Below, in pieces: positions 35,033 through 39,524 of a stretch of 39,524 nt of DNA. The notes below the pieces were generated by a model, which was not told where the DNA came from, made no database searches, and was given only the letters and a program-made list of their open reading frames with translations. Every line of letters starts with the position of its first letter. Position 1 is the first letter of the stretch. The position numbers and the translations under genes were made by a program. The stretch lies in contig CAIPTD010000036.1 of the NCBI GenBank assembly GCA_903867885.1, forward strand, positions 1-39,524, written 5' to 3'. Source of the DNA: an uncultured Ferrovum sp. (GTDB lineage: Bacteria; Pseudomonadota; Gammaproteobacteria; Burkholderiales; Ferrovaceae).

Positions 35033-36501
35033 AGATTCGCTCTGAGCAATTCAAAGGTAATGTGCGAAAGCAGTTAGCCGATGAAGCGCTGCAATCTAAT
35101 TTGAGTCGCTTTGGTGGGGGATTCGCTGATAGACGCCGGGATGCTTTGGTTAAGGTAGATGACTTTGAGGCGTTGCGCGATCGTGGAGCCAGTATTCGCG
35201 CCGAAGTTTTAGAGAATCTCGATTATTGGCTTCTTAAATTTGAAGCAGAAGCACAGCGACGGGGAACCCAGGTGCATTGGGCAGAGACGGGTGCTGAGGC
35301 GAATCAGATTTTATTGAATATCGCGCGCAATGCGGGTGTGCAACGCGTGGTGAAATCTAAATCCATGGTAAGTGAAGAGTCAGGTCTGAATGAGGTGTTG
35401 ACTGAGGCGGGGATGACTGTCACGGAAACCGATTTAGGCGAATACATTTTGCAGCTTGCGAATGAACCTCCTTCGCACATCATCGCACCGGCTATACACA
35501 AGAGTCGTGATGAGGTTTCAGCTCTGTTTGAAAAGCATCATGGCACCCCTCGCACAGACGACATTCCTTCACTATGTGAAGAAGCGCGCGGTCAACTACG
35601 TCCCCATTTTTTGGCTGCGGATATGGGCGTGTCGGGCGGGAATTTTCTGATTGCAGAAACAGGTTCTGTCACTATCGTGACGAATGAAGGTAATGGCCGA
35701 ATGGTGACGACCTTGCCGCGCGTGCATGTGGCGATGACAGGTATTGAGAAGGTGCTCCCTACCCTAGAAGACTTGAGTGCTATTCTGCGACTCTTGCCAC
35801 GTTCGGCAACCGGTCAGGATATTACCAACTATGTTTCGATTCTGACGGGTGTGCGGGATGAAGGGGCGATGGATGGCCCGCAGGAAAACCACGTGATTTT
35901 GGTGGATAACGGCAGAAGCCGTTTGTTGGGGGGGGATTTGCATGATGCCTTGCGCTGCATTCGTTGTGGTGCCTGTATGAATCATTGCCCGGTGTATCAA
36001 AACATTGGAGGTCATGCCTATGGCTGGGTGTATCCGGGCCCCATCGGTGCGATCTTAACCCCGGCTTTTTTGGGCCTAGAGAAGGCACTGGATTTGCCTC
36101 AAGCCTCTACGCTATGCGCTGCGTGTGAGGTGGTGTGTCCTGTCAGGATTCCTCTACCCGATTTAATGCGGGTCTTGCGTGAGAAAGAACTGACACAAGG
36201 ATTACGGCCTTGGCATGAGCGGCTTTCAATTCGATTATGGCGTTGGTTAGCGCTGCACCCTGGTTGGTATGCTTTCGCTGCACGCTGGGGAACGCGTTTA
36301 CTGAGAGGGATGGCAGGCAGCGATCGCCTGCTGCATACCCTGCCTGGCTTAGATGGATGGACTGAGGGTAGGGATATGCCCGCTCCTCAGGGTGAAACCT
36401 TTCGCGACCAGTGGCGCAAGAAACAGGCCGCTGAGCGAAAAATCATCCCCATTCGGCTTGATCCATCACCGTCTGAAAAAAAAGCAGGACTTAAGAAATG
36501 A
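35029..36501 (+). CDS. lutB: Lactate utilization protein LutB (YkgF), ferredoxin-like subunit
   Basis: The 490-residue protein has an N-terminal LUD domain (about 60-290; ADMGVSGGNFLIAETGSV) and two 4Fe-4S motifs, CIRCGACMNHCPVY (about 310-323) and CAACEVVCPVRIPL (about 361-374), the second having the C-x2-C-x3-C-P pattern. The C-terminal region carries hydrophobic and basic helices. It sits between lutA and lutC with 4-base overlaps on both sides. Confidence 0.95.
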   Translation: MKIRSEQFKGNVRKQLADEALQSNLSRFGGGFADRRRDALVKVDDFEALRDRGASIRAEVLENLDYWLLKFEAEAQRRGTQVHWAETGAEANQILLNIARNAGVQRVVKSKSMVSEESGLNEVLTEAGMTVTETDLGEYILQLANEPPSHIIAPAIHKSRDEVSALFEKHHGTPRTDDIPSLCEEARGQLRPHFLAADMGVSGGNFLIAETGSVTIVTNEGNGRMVTTLPRVHVAMTGIEKVLPTLEDLSAILRLLPRSATGQDITNYVSILTGVRDEGAMDGPQENHVILVDNGRSRLLGGDLHDALRCIRCGACMNHCPVYQNIGGHAYGWVYPGPIGAILTPAFLGLEKALDLPQASTLCAACEVVCPVRIPLPDLMRVLREKELTQGLRPWHERLSIRLWRWLALHPGWYAFAARWGTRLLRGMAGSDRLLHTLPGLDGWTEGRDMPAPQGETFRDQWRKKQAAERKIIPIRLDPSPSEKKAGLKK

Positions 36502-37121
36502 GCGCGCGCGATCGAATTCTGGAGCGAGTGCGTGCGGGTTTAAAACGACCCACACCCGTTTCGGTTGCCAGACCTGACAGATCTTTGGCGCCCATGGCGC
36601 GCCCTGTTTCGCATCTGTTGAATGACTTTATTGCGCGAGCAGAGTCCTTGCAGAGTACCGTTGCTCAAGTCGCTAATTTGAATGCTGTTCCCGCAGCGGT
36701 TGCTGAGTATTTACAGGCTCAGGGCCTGCCTCGGAAAAGTGTCATTTGGCCAAGTTTGAAAGCCTTAGACTGGTTTTCCTCGGGTTTGACAGCTGAAGCA
36801 AGGCCTCCCGTTAGCGAGGATCGTTTAGGGATCACAGAGACCTTCTGTGGCATTGCTGAAACAGGAACACTTTTGCTGCATTCTGGGGTAGACCATTTTT
36901 CCACCACCAGTTTATTGCCCGAAACCCATATTGCTATTTTGCGCGTGGATCGGCTTGTGGAGCGCATGGAGCAAGCCTTTGCTTTGATGCAATCCGAGTT
37001 AGATCAATTGCCCCGTGCCACTAATTTTATTTCCGGCCCCTCCCGCACCGCCGATATTGAGCAGACCATCGTCATCGGGGCGCATGGCCCACGGCGCGTA
37101 CACATCATTCTGGTGGGATAA
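36498..37121 (+). CDS. lutC: Lactate utilization protein LutC (YkgG)
   Basis: The 207-residue LUD-domain protein starts MSARDRILERVRAGLKRP and contains GITETFCGIAETGTLLLHSG (about 115-134) and FISGPSRTADIEQTIVIGAHG (about 178-198), the family's ligand-binding signature. It is the third subunit of the LutABC complex, starting at ATG 36498 inside the lutB stop. No LutR-type regulator or lactate permease is next to the operon. Confidence 0.94.
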   Translation: MSARDRILERVRAGLKRPTPVSVARPDRSLAPMARPVSHLLNDFIARAESLQSTVAQVANLNAVPAAVAEYLQAQGLPRKSVIWPSLKALDWFSSGLTAEARPPVSEDRLGITETFCGIAETGTLLLHSGVDHFSTTSLLPETHIAILRVDRLVERMEQAFALMQSELDQLPRATNFISGPSRTADIEQTIVIGAHGPRRVHIILVG

Positions 37122-37207
37122 TGTGATGGGATCCGTTAGAATAAGCAAATAGCTTAAAAGAATTTGAGCCGAACCAATTTTTACACCTCTCTAGATACGG
37201 GAAAATT

Positions 37208-37300
37208 ATGGACTCCTCCGCAATTGGCATCATCGAACTCGGAATCGTTGTCATCCTTACTTTGATCATTGTGGTCTTCGCTAAACATAGCAGTCACTGA
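37208..37300 (+). CDS. 30-residue single-span membrane peptide
   Basis: ATG 37208 to TGA 37298-37300 encodes MDSSAIGIIELGIVVILTLI plus a second hydrophobic stretch and the polar tail FAKHSSH. It has one membrane helix (about residues 6-24), no charge inside it, and a histidine/serine C-terminus. A weak ribosome site (GGGAAAA, four bases upstream) and a TAGAAT box (37137-37142) precede it. It looks like an accessory peptide of a membrane complex by shape, but I do not recognise the family. Its TGA overlaps a possible CTG start of hrpA. Confidence 0.5.
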   Translation: MDSSAIGIIELGIVVILTLIIVVFAKHSSH

Positions 37301-39524
37301 GTACACCACTCCCGGCAGAGGGACTCCCCTCTGCCCCAGCGCTTGAGGCGCTGCTTCCCCTCTGTTTAATCCAAGATCGTCACTGGTTACGATCTCGTTG
37401 GGGGTTTGCGCGCCAAGAGGCTGCAAACAATAAATCTAATCTCAATCCTGCGGGCAACGCAACGAGTCCGCGCACAGTATCCACTGCAAAAAAACCAGAA
37501 CCCAAAAAACAACCGGTTGAAGCACCCCACACCCCCACATCTGATCCTTTATTAGAAAAAATAGAACGTTGGCGTCAGCGTTGTCGGCGCTCGATGCAGC
37601 GCTTTGCGGCACGTCAAGCCGCTCTTCCTCAACCCGTATTTGAGGGCAGCTTACCCGTTGAAGAGGCCCGGGATCAGATTGCTGCGGCGATTCGTGACAA
37701 TCCTGTCACCATCATATGTGGTGAAACAGGCTCGGGTAAGACTACCCAGATTCCTAAGATTTGTTTGTCGCTTGGCCGCGGTGTAGCGGGCATGATTGCC
37801 TGCACGCAACCCAGAAGAATTGCGGCGCGCACGGTGGCGCAGCGGATTGCGTTTGAGCTCTCATCAGAAATCGGCCAGCACGTGGGTTTTAAAATCCGAT
37901 TTACCGATCGCAGCTCAGAGCGAACCTTTATCAAAGTGATGACGGATGGAGTGCTGCTGGCTGAGATCCATGAAGATCGTTTTTTAAGTGCCTACGACAC
38001 CCTCATCATTGATGAGGCGCATGAGCGCAGCCTGAACATTGATTTCTTGATGGGCTATGTTTCGCAATTGGTTACAAAGCGCCCCGATCTGAAAGTGGTG
38101 ATTACTTCTGCGACCTTAGAGGCTGATCGTTTATCTAAGCATTTTAACAATGCCACCGTGATTGAAGTCTCAGGGCGAACCTATCCTGTGGAAGTGCGCT
38201 GGAGGCCTTTGGGTGAGCCCGAAGATAAAGAGGAACGCGATGGCCGCGACCCACGCACGGGTTTGCTCGATGCGATTGATGAACTGGCCGCTTTGTCTTA
38301 TGAAGGCGATATTTTGGTGTTTCTTCCCGGTGAGCGCGAGATTCGCGAAGCCCACGAAGCACTCAAGCACCATCATCCTCCCCACACTGAAATACTTCCC
38401 CTGTATGCGCGGCTCTCCATACAGGAACAGGATCGCGTATTTAAATCTGCAGTAGGGCGGCGGATTGTGTTGGCGACGAACGTGGCTGAAACCTCATTGA
38501 CTGTGCCTGGTATTCGCTATGTCGTGGATACAGGTTTGGCAAGGGTTAATCGCTACAGTGTGCGCAATAAAGTCACGCAACTCCAAGTAGAAAAAATCTC
38601 TCAAGCTGCCGCTAAACAGCGGGCTGGGCGTTGCGGTCGTGTTGCTGCAGGGGTGTGTATTCGCTTGTACTCGGAAGAAGATTTCAATTCGCGTTCGGCT
38701 TACACCACGCCAGAGATTCTGCGCAGTTCACTGGCAGGCGTGATCTTGCGCATGGAGTCATTGAAACTCGGACACGTGGAAGCGTTTCCTTTCATTGATC
38801 CTCCTGCTCCGAAGATGATTGAGGATGGCTATCAACTCTTGCATGAGTTGGGGGCGGTGGATGGTGAGCGGCAATTGACTGCGCTAGGCCGAGAAATGGC
38901 GAAGCTTCCGGTTGATCCTCGTATCGCTCGGATGTTGTTAGCGGGTAGAGATTTTCAGAGCTTAAAAGAGATTTTGATTGTAGCGGCGGCCTTATCCATT
39001 CAAGATCCTCGCGAAAGACCGATGGAGCATCGGCAAGCAGCGGATGAACGCCATCGCCAGTTTGCGCATGAGCATTCAGATTTCTTAGGCTTGCTGAATT
39101 TATGGGTATTCTTTGAGCAGGCCTCTGAACGACTTTCACAACGTAAGCTACAAGCGCTGTGTCGAGAGAACTTTCTGTCCTTCACCCGCATGCGTGAGTG
39201 GCGCGATATTCATCAGCAACTGAGTAGCTTAGCTGCAGAGATGGAATGTCGTTTAAGCACCATGCCTGCAACCTATGAGCAATTGCATCGCGCATTGTTG
39301 GCGGGACTATTGGGCCAGATTGGATGTAAAGATCCTGAGGCAGATGAATACTTAGGTGGACGCGGAATTCGTTTTTTGATTGCGCCTGGTAGTCCTGTAG
39401 CCAAGCTAAAACCAAAGTGGATCATGGCTGCCGAGATTGCGGATACCACGCGGCTGTATGCCCGTTTTGTAGCTAAGATCGAGCCGGATTGGGTTGAGCC
39501 TGCAGCGGCCCATCTGACTAAGCG
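37297..39524 (+). CDS. hrpA: ATP-dependent RNA helicase HrpA (partial, runs off the right edge)
   Basis: The frame is open from a stop at 37288-37290 to the window end, giving about 742 of the expected 1,300 residues. No ATG precedes codon 100, and CTG at 37297 (overlapping the previous TGA as CTGA) or CTG 37351 are the only candidate starts ahead of the coding-like segment LIQDRHWLRSRW. Walker A GETGSGKTTQ (about 145), DEAH box IIDEAHERSLN, SAT (ITSATLEADR) and motif VI QRAGRCGR are all intact. HrpA is a DEAH helicase acting on stalled or collided ribosomes. Two GC-rich hairpins lie inside the first 20 codons. Confidence 0.93.
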   Translation, partial: MSTPLPAEGLPSAPALEALLPLCLIQDRHWLRSRWGFARQEAANNKSNLNPAGNATSPRTVSTAKKPEPKKQPVEAPHTPTSDPLLEKIERWRQRCRRSMQRFAARQAALPQPVFEGSLPVEEARDQIAAAIRDNPVTIICGETGSGKTTQIPKICLSLGRGVAGMIACTQPRRIAARTVAQRIAFELSSEIGQHVGFKIRFTDRSSERTFIKVMTDGVLLAEIHEDRFLSAYDTLIIDEAHERSLNIDFLMGYVSQLVTKRPDLKVVITSATLEADRLSKHFNNATVIEVSGRTYPVEVRWRPLGEPEDKEERDGRDPRTGLLDAIDELAALSYEGDILVFLPGEREIREAHEALKHHHPPHTEILPLYARLSIQEQDRVFKSAVGRRIVLATNVAETSLTVPGIRYVVDTGLARVNRYSVRNKVTQLQVEKISQAAAKQRAGRCGRVAAGVCIRLYSEEDFNSRSAYTTPEILRSSLAGVILRMESLKLGHVEAFPFIDPPAPKMIEDGYQLLHELGAVDGERQLTALGREMAKLPVDPRIARMLLAGRDFQSLKEILIVAAALSIQDPRERPMEHRQAADERHRQFAHEHSDFLGLLNLWVFFEQASERLSQRKLQALCRENFLSFTRMREWRDIHQQLSSLAAEMECRLSTMPATYEQLHRALLAGLLGQIGCKDPEADEYLGGRGIRFLIAPGSPVAKLKPKWIMAAEIADTTRLYARFVAKIEPDWVEPAAAHLTK
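37314..37353 (+). promoter_or_regulatory. Two adjacent strong hairpins at the start of hrpA
   Basis: GGCAGAGGG / CCCTCTGCC (37314-37335, loop ACTC) and CAGCGC / GCGCTG (37337-37353, loop TTGAG). Neither has a T-run, so they are not standard terminators. They lie within the presumed first 20 codons of hrpA, where they could limit or tune translation. Confidence 0.45.

Overview
The window looks like chromosomal DNA of a betaproteobacterium of Burkholderiales type with moderate GC. This rests on conserved gene blocks: queA-tgt-yajC-secD-secF, icd / cold shock gene / clpS-clpA, and rimP-nusA-infB-rbfA-truB, together with mnmA, an Atm1-type ABC exporter, a lutABC set and hrpA. The species cannot be named from sequence alone. 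Coding density is high, and most genes are full-length housekeeping genes.

Layout. 1-1936: the right end of an accessory island carrying phage-defence genes. It holds the C-terminus of a probable AbiEi-like antitoxin, an AbiEii-like toxin broken after about 43 residues, an intact RloA-type ATPase and an rloB gene that breaks off at the 3' end of tRNA-Leu(CAA), the probable attachment site. 2137-8170: queuosine synthesis (queA, tgt), Sec translocase accessory genes (yajC, secD, secF) and a DedA membrane protein. 8199-12649: purB, a glutathione S-transferase-like gene, mnmA, a small secreted Ala/Lys-rich protein and an rluE-type pseudouridine synthase. 12715-17740: the isocitrate branch point, with aceB, aceA and an rraA-like gene leftward and icd rightward. 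17840-21055: a cold shock gene and the clpS-clpA protease adaptor/unfoldase pair.

21059-22415 holds the most unusual pair: a ParM/StbA-type actin-like ATPase and a small downstream gene with a ParR-like shape, placed between clpA and thyA with no plasmid or phage genes around them. 22530-23489 is a divergent thyA. 23769-29981 is the rimP-nusA-infB-rbfA-truB translation/transcription operon, preceded by a leader with competing hairpins. It runs on with tight spacing into a TPR-methyltransferase and an Atm1-like exporter. 33171-37121 has a PBP7-type peptidase and the lactate-utilisation genes lutA-lutB-lutC. 37208-37300 encodes a 30-residue membrane peptide, followed by hrpA, which runs off the right edge.

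Points that stand out: (1) the broken defence island at tRNA-Leu; (2) the chromosomal ParM/ParR-like pair; (3) probable CTG start codons overlapping an upstream TGA stop as CTGA (truB strongest, hrpA and rluE possible); (4) the rimP leader; (5) the divergent icd / rraA-aceA arrangement.
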